Source of the DNA: Tetrapisispora phaffii CBS 4417
Taxonomy: Eukaryota > Ascomycota > Saccharomycetes > Saccharomycetales > Saccharomycetaceae
Reading direction: 5' to 3'
Assembly (NCBI RefSeq): GCF_000236905.1
Contig: NC_016533.1
Location: 1 to 64,000 of the forward strand
DNA length: 64,000 nt
Shown here in pieces: positions 20,724 through 29,320 of the stretch. How positions within the stretch are numbered: the stretch's first letter is position 1; each line of letters starts with the position of its first letter. Under the pieces are notes generated by a model. It saw only the letters and a list, made by a program, of their open reading frames with translations, had not been told where the DNA came from and ran no database searches. Position numbers and translations under genes: made by a program.

Positions 20724-22406
20724 ATGAACATCTTCTACTCATTAGTGTGTTACTTTAAAGTATTTCTCCTATTTTTTGCAGATTACACTAATGCAGAAAG
20801 ATCCAAATTTTTATTTGAGCACCCAGAGCTTCCATCAAATGAATTTCAGTTAAGGAATAGTTCCTTTTGGGAGCCATTCGAAGGATATGATGGAACACAC
20901 AAGATATTTGGTGAAAGTTGGATCAGTTCAAACTATACCAATAAAAAGAACAATAAACAAAATTTTCCAAGCAGATGGACTCTAGCTAGTGCCAAGAAAC
21001 TACCTGGTTTTATAAATGATACGTCTTTGACATTGAAGGATAAAGGCGAATATGCAATGATCGGTCATAGATTAGATAAACCAATCAAATTAGATGGTTC
21101 TAATACTTTAGTTATACAGTATGAGGTTAAATTACAAGATGAATTAAAATGTGGTGGTGCATTCATAAAATTATTCCCTAAAATGATGAAAGAAGACCTT
21201 TTAAATTACAACTTAGGAAATATACAACAAAAGCATAATCAAATAATATTTGGACCTGATAAGTGTATTCCAAACTTTAACGGACTTAGATTTGGATTAA
21301 ATAGAAAGAATCCATTCACAGAAGAATACGAATTAAGACAGTTGAAATATCCTCCAATTTCTAAATTGGACAACGAATTCAAAACACATTTATATACACT
21401 AATTCTTGATAGTACAAATCAATTATTCGAAGTAAGAATTGATGGTAAAGTATACACTGCAGGAAATCTGAACGATGAAGAACTGTTTTCACCAGGTTTT
21501 GGTAGTCCCAAATTTATTTATGATTATGAATCAGAAAAACCGGAAGATTGGGATGATAGAATTCTAATTCCCGATCCCTCAGCAGTAAAACCAGAGGATT
21601 GGGATGAAGAAGCACCATACAAAATCATTGAACCAGATGCACAAAAACCTGAAGAGTGGGACGAATCTATTTCAGAGTACATATCGGATCCAAACAGATC
21701 AGAACCAAGTTGGTGGAATGAAGAAGTTGATGGGGAATGGGTTGCTCCGACTATAAAAAATCCATCATGTTATACCAAATCTGGATGCGGTGAATGGAAA
21801 CCTAAAATGGTCAAAAACAAGAATTATAAAGGTAAATGGAATCAACCAATGATTGAAAATGAAAATTATATGGGAGAATGGATCCCAAAACTGGTTGAAA
21901 ACCCTTGGTATTATGAAGATCTTACTCCTAGCATATTTGAAGAAGAGATAGGTACAATTGTCTTTGAATTTTTCAGTGGGTCTACTAACATGATGTTTGA
22001 CAATGTATATATTGGTGAATCTATTTCAGAAGCTGAACAGATAGGAAATTCTACGTTTCTACCCAAAAGCAAATTAGAATCAAAAGAGTTTATGTTAATG
22101 AATCAGAAAATATTAGACAAATCGAGACAACCTCTCGATCCAAACGACAATTATGAAAGTGAATCTTCACCTGATAATTTATTTGATATATTTTTTGATT
22201 ATATTTTCAGTAGGATTGAAAATGGAGAAATCAACTTTATGCATATAGCGTCAACTATTTTTGTTATCATTTTAATGGCATTATTTTCTCAATTGCTCAA
22301 TAAAACAACTGAATCCATCGAGGAACAGGAAGATAACACAGAGATAATAAATGAAAAGGAAAATATAGCTATAAAAGAGAACCCACTAAAAATAAGAAAA
22401 AAATGA
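20724..22406 (+). CDS. CNE1: Calnexin, ER lectin chaperone
   Basis: 560 residues. Type I ER membrane chaperone that binds monoglucosylated N-glycans on folding glycoproteins. A hydrophobic signal sequence (about residues 5-22) is followed by the lectin domain, with the disulphide-forming Cys pair at KCGG and DKCIP. The P-domain has three type-1 repeats (KPEDWDD, KPEDWDEE, KPEEWDE; about 272-315) and type-2 repeats (GEWKPKMVKN, GKWNQPMIEN, GEWIPKLVEN; about 353-395), with CYTKSGC just before. A membrane span lies near 503-525, followed by a charged tail of about 33 residues ending KIRKK, close to a basic ER-retrieval signal. S. cerevisiae Cne1 (502 residues) is known for lacking a cytosolic tail, so this protein is more like animal calnexin there. 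It is syntenic with YAL058W and convergent with ALD4. Confidence 0.95.
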   Translation: MNIFYSLVCYFKVFLLFFADYTNAERSKFLFEHPELPSNEFQLRNSSFWEPFEGYDGTHKIFGESWISSNYTNKKNNKQNFPSRWTLASAKKLPGFINDTSLTLKDKGEYAMIGHRLDKPIKLDGSNTLVIQYEVKLQDELKCGGAFIKLFPKMMKEDLLNYNLGNIQQKHNQIIFGPDKCIPNFNGLRFGLNRKNPFTEEYELRQLKYPPISKLDNEFKTHLYTLILDSTNQLFEVRIDGKVYTAGNLNDEELFSPGFGSPKFIYDYESEKPEDWDDRILIPDPSAVKPEDWDEEAPYKIIEPDAQKPEEWDESISEYISDPNRSEPSWWNEEVDGEWVAPTIKNPSCYTKSGCGEWKPKMVKNKNYKGKWNQPMIENENYMGEWIPKLVENPWYYEDLTPSIFEEEIGTIVFEFFSGSTNMMFDNVYIGESISEAEQIGNSTFLPKSKLESKEFMLMNQKILDKSRQPLDPNDNYESESSPDNLFDIFFDYIFSRIENGEINFMHIASTIFVIILMALFSQLLNKTTESIEEQEDNTEIINEKENIAIKENPLKIRKK

Positions 22407-22613
22407 ACTCGAAAATTACATTGAATAGGAATTTTATAAATACTTATGTCGAAAGGGATAATGTTTTTTTCTTTTCTTTTAATTTCACCAAAGATTCCAA
22501 AAAATATGAGTATCATCATTTTAATCTATGTAATAAGAAACTAATTATTTATCTTATTCATTTATGTATGCATTTTAAAAATTGTATAAATTAATCAAGT
22601 GATGTGAACTGGA

Positions 22614-24197
22614 TTACTCTTCAATTTTACAACGAACACCCTTTGATTGTAAGTAGTTATCTAAAGCATCCATTGACATTTCACGACCAATACCAGAAGC
22701 GTTGAAACCTCCGAATGGAACACAAGGATGGAAGTCATTGTATGTGTTGATCCAGACTGTACCAGCCTTTAATCTATCAGCGACCTTAATAGCGGTGTTG
22801 ATGTTAGTGGTATGAATACCAGCGGCTAAACCATATTCAGAATCGTTACCAAACTTAATAACTTCGTCTATGGTACTGAATTTTGAGATGGTGACAAATG
22901 GGCCAAAGATTTCTTCTTTAACGATTCTCATGTCTTCCTTGACATCTGCGAAAATTGTTGGCTTTATGAAATAACCTTTATTACCAATTCTTTCACCACC
23001 AGTGACTAAAGTAGCACCTTCTTTCTTACCGATGTCAACATAATCTAAAATTTTTGATAATTGCATTTGAGAAGTTTGAGCACCTTGGAAAGTACCTTCA
23101 TTGAATGGGTCACCTACTTTAATACCTTCAGCAGCGATTCTAATTTCTTCAATTAATTGGTCATAAATAGTATCTTGAACATAAACTCTTGAACCAGCGC
23201 AACATACTTCACCTGAGTTATAGTAAATACCAGTCATAATATTTTGAACAGCACTCTTTAAGTTAGCATCAGCGAAAACGATATTTGGGGATTTACCACC
23301 TAATTCAAGAGTAACCTTCTTCAACGAACTTGCAGCGGATTGATAAATATGTTTACCAGTAGCAGTAGAACCAGTGAAAGCGACTTTTTTAATATTTGGA
23401 TGAGTAGTGATGGCTTCACCAACAATTTTACCGAAACCAGAAACGATGTTAAAGACACCTGGTGGAATACCTGCCTTTGGAATATATTGAGAGACGTACA
23501 ATGCAGACAATGGGGTAGCTTCGGCTGTTTTCATAACAACGGTGTTACCAGTGACTAAAGCAGGAGCAATTTTCCAAGCCCACATTAGTAGTGGGAAATT
23601 CCAAGGTATAATCTGACCACAAACACCTAATGGTTCTCTCTTTGTATAATTGAAATACCCGCTGCCGGAATTAATCAATTTGCCGTCAATTTTATCAGCG
23701 ATACCAGAAGCAGACTTCAAGTAGTTAATGACCAACTGAACATCACCCCTTGCATTTTGCAAAGATTTACCATTGTCCAAAGATTCAATGGAAGCGATCA
23801 ATTCTTTGTCTTCCTCTATGAATCTAGCCAACTTGTGTAAAGCCTCGCCTCTTTTGAAAGGGTCGATGGTGGACCAGGATCCATTTTCAAAGGCCTTTGA
23901 TGCAGCGTCGACAGCAATATCGACATCATCTTCTCTACCTTCATAGATGTGACAGATTTCGTCCTCTGTAGAAGGGTTTATGACTTCAAAAGTTTTATGC
24001 TGTTGAGATGGAACGAATTTATTGTTGATGAACAAACCTGTTGGCTGCTCGTATTCCAAACCATTAGGCAACTTAATCGGAACCGATAGCGGCAAATGTG
24101 AAAACAATCTAAATTGTAAAGCGTTGTTTGTAACCATGAATTTCTTACCTGCAGCAGCAGAAGCCACAGCAGCAGCAGAAACTGATCTTGAGTACAT
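22614..24197 (-). CDS. ALD4: Mitochondrial aldehyde dehydrogenase
   Basis: 527 residues, with ATG at 24195-24197. Oxidises acetaldehyde to acetate with NAD(P) in the mitochondrial matrix, feeding acetyl-CoA synthetase (ACS1 lies 12 kb away). The Ala/Ser/Arg-rich N-terminus ([20 protein letters not shown]) is a good mitochondrial presequence. [10 protein letters not shown] (about 197-206) and FTGSTATGK (about 274-282) belong to the coenzyme fold; the catalytic Glu is in LELGGKSPN (near 298) and the catalytic Cys in GEVCCAGSR (near 332). S. cerevisiae Ald4 has 519 residues. Synteny with YOR374W favours ALD4 over ALD5. A TATA-like TTTATATATTAAG lies about 150 bp upstream. Confidence 0.93.
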   Translation of the reverse strand: MYSRSVSAAAVASAAAGKKFMVTNNALQFRLFSHLPLSVPIKLPNGLEYEQPTGLFINNKFVPSQQHKTFEVINPSTEDEICHIYEGREDDVDIAVDAASKAFENGSWSTIDPFKRGEALHKLARFIEEDKELIASIESLDNGKSLQNARGDVQLVINYLKSASGIADKIDGKLINSGSGYFNYTKREPLGVCGQIIPWNFPLLMWAWKIAPALVTGNTVVMKTAEATPLSALYVSQYIPKAGIPPGVFNIVSGFGKIVGEAITTHPNIKKVAFTGSTATGKHIYQSAASSLKKVTLELGGKSPNIVFADANLKSAVQNIMTGIYYNSGEVCCAGSRVYVQDTIYDQLIEEIRIAAEGIKVGDPFNEGTFQGAQTSQMQLSKILDYVDIGKKEGATLVTGGERIGNKGYFIKPTIFADVKEDMRIVKEEIFGPFVTISKFSTIDEVIKFGNDSEYGLAAGIHTTNINTAIKVADRLKAGTVWINTYNDFHPCVPFGGFNASGIGREMSMDALDNYLQSKGVRCKIEE

Positions 24198-24461
24198 TGT
24201 GTGCGTGTGCGTGTGTATATATTTATATGTGTAGTTATTTTCAATCGTATGCTAGACAAACGTATAACTGTAAACAATAGACTACAAGAACAAAAGTAAT
24301 TAGCAGTGAAGCAACACGAAAGGAATAAATGAAATAAACCAGTCCTTTATATATTAAGATTTTTTGGTTAATTGCTGGTACTCAATTGACACAAAAACAG
24401 ATATAGATAAAAAAAGAAAAGAGAAAATAGCAAGAAACCATTATTGCCATGACCATATTAC

Positions 24462-24490
24462 TCAGGATAGCACCCACGGTGCTATCCTGA
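24462..24490. repeat. Perfect hairpin, 13-bp arms, 3-nt loop
   Basis: TCAGGATAGCACC (24462-24474), loop CAC, then the exact reverse complement (24478-24490). It is about 265 bp upstream of the ALD4 start. Confidence 0.9.
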
Positions 24491-24860
24491 CCCTTAATCG
24501 GCGAGCACGGCAATTGGTGCAAATCAGCAAAAAATAAGAAAATCGGTCCCAGCACCCTCTCATGTCTCCACTTCTCTCCACTTTGCTCAACTTTGTGTCT
24601 GAACCCGGCCATGGCATTCTCCAACAAACACAAAAACACAAAAACACACAATTTGGGCGCTGGCCAGTTCGTCAAAATTGGGGAGCGGAGGGGAGGGAAG
24701 GCGGACGCCACACGCGCCGAACCCCTCTTTTTACCCCGACGGACACACCTCCCAGATACACATGTAAGCCCGAACGCCGGCGGCTATGGCAGCATCAAGA
24801 TAGCACCCGCAGTGGGCAGCACCCGACAGCGCCAGGTCACAGCATACGGCGCAAGCCAGT

Positions 24861-24912
24861 GCGTGTGCGTCCGTGTAAGAACCGATGCCGGTTCTTACAC
24901 GGACGCACACGC
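24861..24912. repeat. Perfect inverted repeat, 24-bp arms, 4-nt loop
   Basis: The left arm 24861-24884 (begins GCGTGTGCGTCCG) is exactly complementary to 24889-24912, around the loop ATGC. A perfect 24-bp stem is far beyond chance for a 1-kb spacer. It could extrude as a cruciform or fold in RNA; function unknown. Confidence 0.95.
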
Positions 24913-25252
24913 CACCCTCTTGAATCCTTTATTTCCGTTTCGTTCTAAATGCTTCGATAGCCGCACGTCCGAGAGTCGGGCGGGCATCCCAGCGCTCTCG
25001 CCCGATGTACGTAATTAAGATATTCACAGCCACTCTGGCGGCTGTTATACTTTCGTTATTCAAAGGAAACAACAACAGCACATAAAACACGTCATTGTTC
25101 AAACTGCACTCAATTCGTTGGTGTTGGGGATATATTGCTTCTTTGTATGGATCTCGTCGTTTGCGGAAAAACATGGTCGCGCAGTAGTGGTAGTAGTATA
25201 AGGGTAACCTCTTAACTATATATATCGTTATATATCTCTATATTAGTAGTAC

Positions 25253-28252
25253 TTATACTTCGAGGTCTTTTAAATTCGGACATATATCAAATAGTATACT
25301 TTTGATTTGTTTCAATTCACTATCGTTACAATTTCTAATTATTGGATTGTCTTGCAAGTTCAATTGGATCAGACTAGGTAATGGTAATCTTGAAATCAGT
25401 TTATAAAGACTGTTAATGCCATTGTTTCTCAGATTTAGAGTTTGTACTATTGGGAAACTTGAGGAGAAATTTATTGGCAAGTTCATCAATTCTTCATTGA
25501 AATTAACTAATGATAATTCACGGAGTGTGTTTGGTAAATATTGAAACAGTTCATTAACCAACGTCGGTGTTGGTGCTGTCGTTTGTTCGTTCTTTGTAAT
25601 CACTAAAATTTCTAGTGTATTTGAAAAATATCTGGAGTACGCATTTTCAATATTCTGTTGTTTCTTTATGGTCTCTAAGAACTTTGTCATTACAACTGAA
25701 TCAATTTTTAAAACTCTTAATCTAATAAATGGTAAGAAAAACTTGGCGTCAGTCGAGTTGAATTTGAATTTTTTTGAAATATTTTGAATACTCAAGTAAC
25801 GTAAATTACCCATTTCATGCTGTTTTTCATTATTATTTTCGATACTCTCTAGATTACAATTATTATCAAGTATTAGTACTCTTAATTTTTTTAAATTCTT
25901 TAGATTTTTGATTTTAATAATATCATTAGCTTCGAAATTCAATTCTTCAATACATGACCAACAATTTTTAACTTTATAATTTAATTCATTCTCTTCAATA
26001 TTGAATTTTTGAAAATTTATTTCACCTTTAATATTATTCTTGGATAAATTTATATCAGTTATCTTTGAGATACTATTGAATTCATCAATTGATGTGATTT
26101 CATTTTTAGATAAATCGATCTTTCTTAAATGACAATTTTTTTTGAATGAATTTAATAAAGAAGTTATTTTGTTGTTAGCGAGGTATAATTCTTCTACATT
26201 TGGTAAATGAGAAAGTTCAAAAAAACCATTTGTAATTTCATTATTCGAAAGATTTAATCGGACTATTGATTTAGGTAACCCGTTCAATGAATTAATATTA
26301 TTGTTACTCAAATTAAGTTCAATCAAATTTGGTAGAAAACTATCCATGCCATAAACACTTGATATACCTAAATTACTCAAATCAATCTTGCTTATATCAT
26401 TCCAATCAATCTTATTATTATGATTATTCTCTTTTCTAATTGGAGCCATAACATTGGTAATAGTAGAAACTAAATCACTTCTAGTTTGATGGAAGGATGT
26501 TTCAGATATTTGAGATATACCAGTAACATTGCCAACTGTCGTATTTCCCTTAGAGAATATATGTGAGGATTCTTGTATTGGTAGACGTGAAAACCTATTA
26601 CTTAATTCTCTTTTATGATTCGTTGATATTCGATTTTTATCATTTTTAAAACCAGATGAGCTTCTTGAATCCTCAGTAATAAAATCTTTCACAACAAACA
26701 ATGGATTTAACTTTGGTGTATCAATCGATGTGTCGTCTGCTTCTGTTAATATCGATTGGTTCTTATGATCGGCGATTTCTGATTGTATGGAACTTGTTTT
26801 ATTTTTATTGGAAAACGCTAAAGTGTTCAATTTTCCATTTTTGCTAATATCATTATTATTATCATCATCTATTAATCCACTGTTAGTAGATGTTAAAGTT
26901 ATATTCTCAACAGTCCTGCTATTAGAATAGTCTTGTGCAAAATTCTCCTGTGGTTGTTCCCATGCTCCTGTTCTATGGTTAAACACGTATCCAATATCTT
27001 CAGGCTGGATTAAAGGAATCTGCGACTTCTTGTTTCCTTGTTCCTTTCTATTGTTGTTAAAATTCACTCTGCTGTCATTTCCCATTGGCAAAGGCTCTTC
27101 TCCTAGATATGAAGAATCCTCTTCCTCATTTTCTTCTATAACATTAGTTGGATATGCTGTTAACTGATTATTCTTATAACCATTAGCATTATTAATTTTG
27201 TTTTTATTGGATGGAATATGATTATTATTTGTTATGCTGATACGTCTTCTAATATTCAAATCATCAATAGTACCAAGTCTAGCCTTCTCTGATTTTAACA
27301 AGTCATTGAACACATTATGAGCGGATATTCTTGGATCACTATCATTCAAAATACCGTCTCCATCTTCGTCTTCTGTTTTACTATATTCACTAATTTCATT
27401 TGAATTAAGGGAACTTCTATCTTCCATTTGTTTATTTAATGCTAAATTTGGAATCTGATGCATTTTATTCTCTCTTTTCATCATATTTTCAAATACGAAA
27501 TTTGCATCTTCGATCGGATCTTGTTCAGAATTTAAAGTATGGTCTACATTTTCTTTATCCAGGAATTCACCTCCCAATACAGTACCACTGTGTTGATTGT
27601 TTGACGTCTTTTTTGAATAAACTTTATTTCCAGAATGATTTTTGAACGTATTTGTTGGAATACCAGAGATATCACTTAGCGAACTACTGATTATCAAATC
27701 AGATTGTGGATTTTTAAACAAATTTTTGGAATTTTTGATTTTATTATTTTGATTTGGTGTAAAATTATTGTTCAATAACATATGTTGTTTCCATTGTGGT
27801 GGGTTAATGTTTTCTTGATCTTGATCTTCATTCACTGTTTGTTTTCTATTGACCGTACCGTCTCCATAACTGTAGTCATAATTTCTTTCTTTTACATCAT
27901 TTGGTGACTCTGGTAGAAAATTCACACTTAAATTTGACCAATCCTGTAATTTGTGCAAGTAATCGTCATCATGATTTTTAATTGTTGTTTTTGTCGCATT
28001 TTCTTCATCCTCATCAGAACCGCTGATATACTCGTCATCATCGTCATCTATATGTGTTATGAATTTTGAATCAGAAAAGTCTTTATTTTGTTTGTATTCT
28101 TTGAATTGCTTTCGTTCTTTCTTTTGATCCCGCTGATTGTCATCATCGTGAAATGGAGAAGAGATATGAAAATTGGATAATTCGTCCACCAAACCCTTAG
28201 ATGATGTACTATCAAACGAAGTTGAGTTGGTAATGGATTGATCAATAGACAT
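25253..28252 (-). CDS. NUD1: Nud1, spindle pole body scaffold of the mitotic exit network
   Basis: 999 residues from ATG 28250-28252; a longer frame begins with TTG and is not used. Nud1 sits in the outer plaque of the spindle pole body, anchors Spc72 and astral microtubules, and recruits mitotic-exit-network components (Bfa1-Bub2, Cdc15, Mob1-Dbf2). The N-terminal two thirds are polar and low in complexity, rich in Asn, Ser and Asp, with acidic stretches such as DDDDEYISGSDEDEE. From about residue 637 to the end there is a leucine-rich repeat domain (LIELNLSNNNINSL, VRLNLSNNEIT, EELYLANNKITSL, RKIDLSKNEITSI, QTLNLRNNGINSL). S. cerevisiae Nud1 has 851 residues with the same plan; the extra length is in the disordered part. 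It is syntenic with YOR373W and divergent from NDD1, as in S. cerevisiae. Confidence 0.93.
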   Translation of the reverse strand: MSIDQSITNSTSFDSTSSKGLVDELSNFHISSPFHDDDNQRDQKKERKQFKEYKQNKDFSDSKFITHIDDDDDEYISGSDEDEENATKTTIKNHDDDYLHKLQDWSNLSVNFLPESPNDVKERNYDYSYGDGTVNRKQTVNEDQDQENINPPQWKQHMLLNNNFTPNQNNKIKNSKNLFKNPQSDLIISSSLSDISGIPTNTFKNHSGNKVYSKKTSNNQHSGTVLGGEFLDKENVDHTLNSEQDPIEDANFVFENMMKRENKMHQIPNLALNKQMEDRSSLNSNEISEYSKTEDEDGDGILNDSDPRISAHNVFNDLLKSEKARLGTIDDLNIRRRISITNNNHIPSNKNKINNANGYKNNQLTAYPTNVIEENEEEDSSYLGEEPLPMGNDSRVNFNNNRKEQGNKKSQIPLIQPEDIGYVFNHRTGAWEQPQENFAQDYSNSRTVENITLTSTNSGLIDDDNNNDISKNGKLNTLAFSNKNKTSSIQSEIADHKNQSILTEADDTSIDTPKLNPLFVVKDFITEDSRSSSGFKNDKNRISTNHKRELSNRFSRLPIQESSHIFSKGNTTVGNVTGISQISETSFHQTRSDLVSTITNVMAPIRKENNHNNKIDWNDISKIDLSNLGISSVYGMDSFLPNLIELNLSNNNINSLNGLPKSIVRLNLSNNEITNGFFELSHLPNVEELYLANNKITSLLNSFKKNCHLRKIDLSKNEITSIDEFNSISKITDINLSKNNIKGEINFQKFNIEENELNYKVKNCWSCIEELNFEANDIIKIKNLKNLKKLRVLILDNNCNLESIENNNEKQHEMGNLRYLSIQNISKKFKFNSTDAKFFLPFIRLRVLKIDSVVMTKFLETIKKQQNIENAYSRYFSNTLEILVITKNEQTTAPTPTLVNELFQYLPNTLRELSLVNFNEELMNLPINFSSSFPIVQTLNLRNNGINSLYKLISRLPLPSLIQLNLQDNPIIRNCNDSELKQIKSILFDICPNLKDLEV

Positions 28253-28846
28253 GGGCAACAATATATACAGATATATTGGGTGAAATTTTATAAGTTTCAG
28301 AAACTTTTCGAGTGAATTGAGAATTCCGTTTTTCTGGTGGTCTATATCCCTTTTGTATGAATATCTGTATCTCCAATTGAGTAAAACGGAGAGTCCAACT
28401 GGGCCTTGTAACTTTGTATTTCCAACAATTGATTGATCTTATTGACATTATCTCATCAATTTGTATCCATTAAGTTTTATATAATTTTGTGATCTTTTGT
28501 TGACAAAGCGGGGTAACCATACCAGGCGATGAGTTTCAGAAATTGTAACAATAGTGACAAGCATGTGGATGGAGAATAAAAACATGTAAATTAGTTCCTT
28601 AGCATCCGAAACTACATTTTTATCGAGAGCTTGAGGATACGATTCGAGCTATGAACGATTAGACAAGAGGGAATTAAAAGAATGATCCTTATAAAGCTGT
28701 AGTTTTTTTTATGATCAATATCTACATGGGTCCTGGTATGCATATCCACATATCCCGTGTTCTTCCAACTGTAAGTAGCACTCATGCACTAATGGAACTT
28801 AATTATAAAAGAGACCTTCAACTTAACATATACAACAACACTTAAA

Positions 28847-28890
28847 TCCCATGCATTCTGTAGATACATGTATCTACAGAATGCATGGGA
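28847..28890. repeat. Perfect 44-bp palindrome without spacer
   Basis: 28847-28868 is exactly complementary to 28869-28890, centred on GATACATGTATC. The ends read TCCCATGCATTC and its complement. No mismatch and no loop. Confidence 0.97.
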
Positions 28891-28918
28891 GAGGGTAACT
28901 GACAAATTGGACATGCGG

Positions 28919-29000
28919 CACGTGACATGCAATTATTTATACACACACGTGACACCCCAATACTGTCATGTGACTTAGATAAAAAGTGCTAGCACGTGAT
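28919..29000. promoter_or_regulatory. Cluster of four Cbf1/E-box-type sites
   Basis: CACGTGAC (28919-28926), CACGTGAC (28946-28953), CATGTGAC (28967-28974) and CACGTGAT (28993-29000) all fit CAYGTGAY, the Cbf1/CDEI core, with spacings of 27, 21 and 26 bp and the same orientation. It is not a centromere: no AT-rich CDEII followed by CDEIII is seen. It probably serves NDD1, NUD1 or both. Confidence 0.7.
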
Positions 29001-29068
29001 TTGTTTTTAGTTATCGGCCACTTTTTTGGCCCTAGATCTGTTATTTTTCGTGAAGCGTTGGGCACATG

Positions 29069-29076
29069 CGCGAAAA
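29069..29076 (+). promoter_or_regulatory. SBF-like site CGCGAAAA
   Basis: Matches the Swi4/Swi6 (SCB) consensus CRCGAAA about 250 bp before NDD1, an S-phase-expressed gene in S. cerevisiae. A single match, so weak. Confidence 0.35.
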
Positions 29077-29320
29077 AGGGAGTATGGCCGGGCAACGTGC
29101 CGCGAGTTAAAACGCTCAATGTATTGTTTTCTGTAATTAAGGAATTACAAAAATAAACAAATAATATTCACCCCATACAAAATTAATAAGACAATTAAAT
29201 CGATACTTGCTATATATATATAAAGTATTAATACATCTTTATTGATCTGACAGTCACACAGATACAGTTTTCAGTGTTATATTACAAATAGAATAACACG
29301 GCAGCGCAGCATTATACACC

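Larger units (their letters stand above)
24198..25252. other. ALD4 promoter and a GC-rich island with hairpins
   Basis: 1,055 bp between NUD1 and ALD4, both minus-strand. The 270 bp next to ALD4 are AT-rich promoter. The part from about 24460 to 25050 is GC-rich, with overlapping chance frames on both strands and several inverted repeats: 24462-24490, 24861-24912, and weaker ones near 24977-25008 and 25027-25046. No gene is recognised. Confidence 0.6.
28253..29320. other. Divergent NUD1-NDD1 promoter region
   Basis: 1,068 bp shared by two cell-cycle genes. It contains a 44-bp palindrome (28847-28890), four CAYGTGAY sites (28919-29000), an SBF-like CGCGAAAA at 29069-29076 and a TATA-type TATATATATAAAG about 100 bp before NDD1. 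Confidence 0.7.

Noticed and set aside
24562..25018. 128- and 141-codon plus frames
   Set aside because: They overlap each other in different frames within a GC-rich, hairpin-containing spacer and read through the perfect inverted repeat.
28900..29010. Centromere (CDEI-like sites)
   Set aside because: Four CDEI-type cores occur, but no 80-160 bp AT-rich CDEII followed by a TTCCGAA-type CDEIII.
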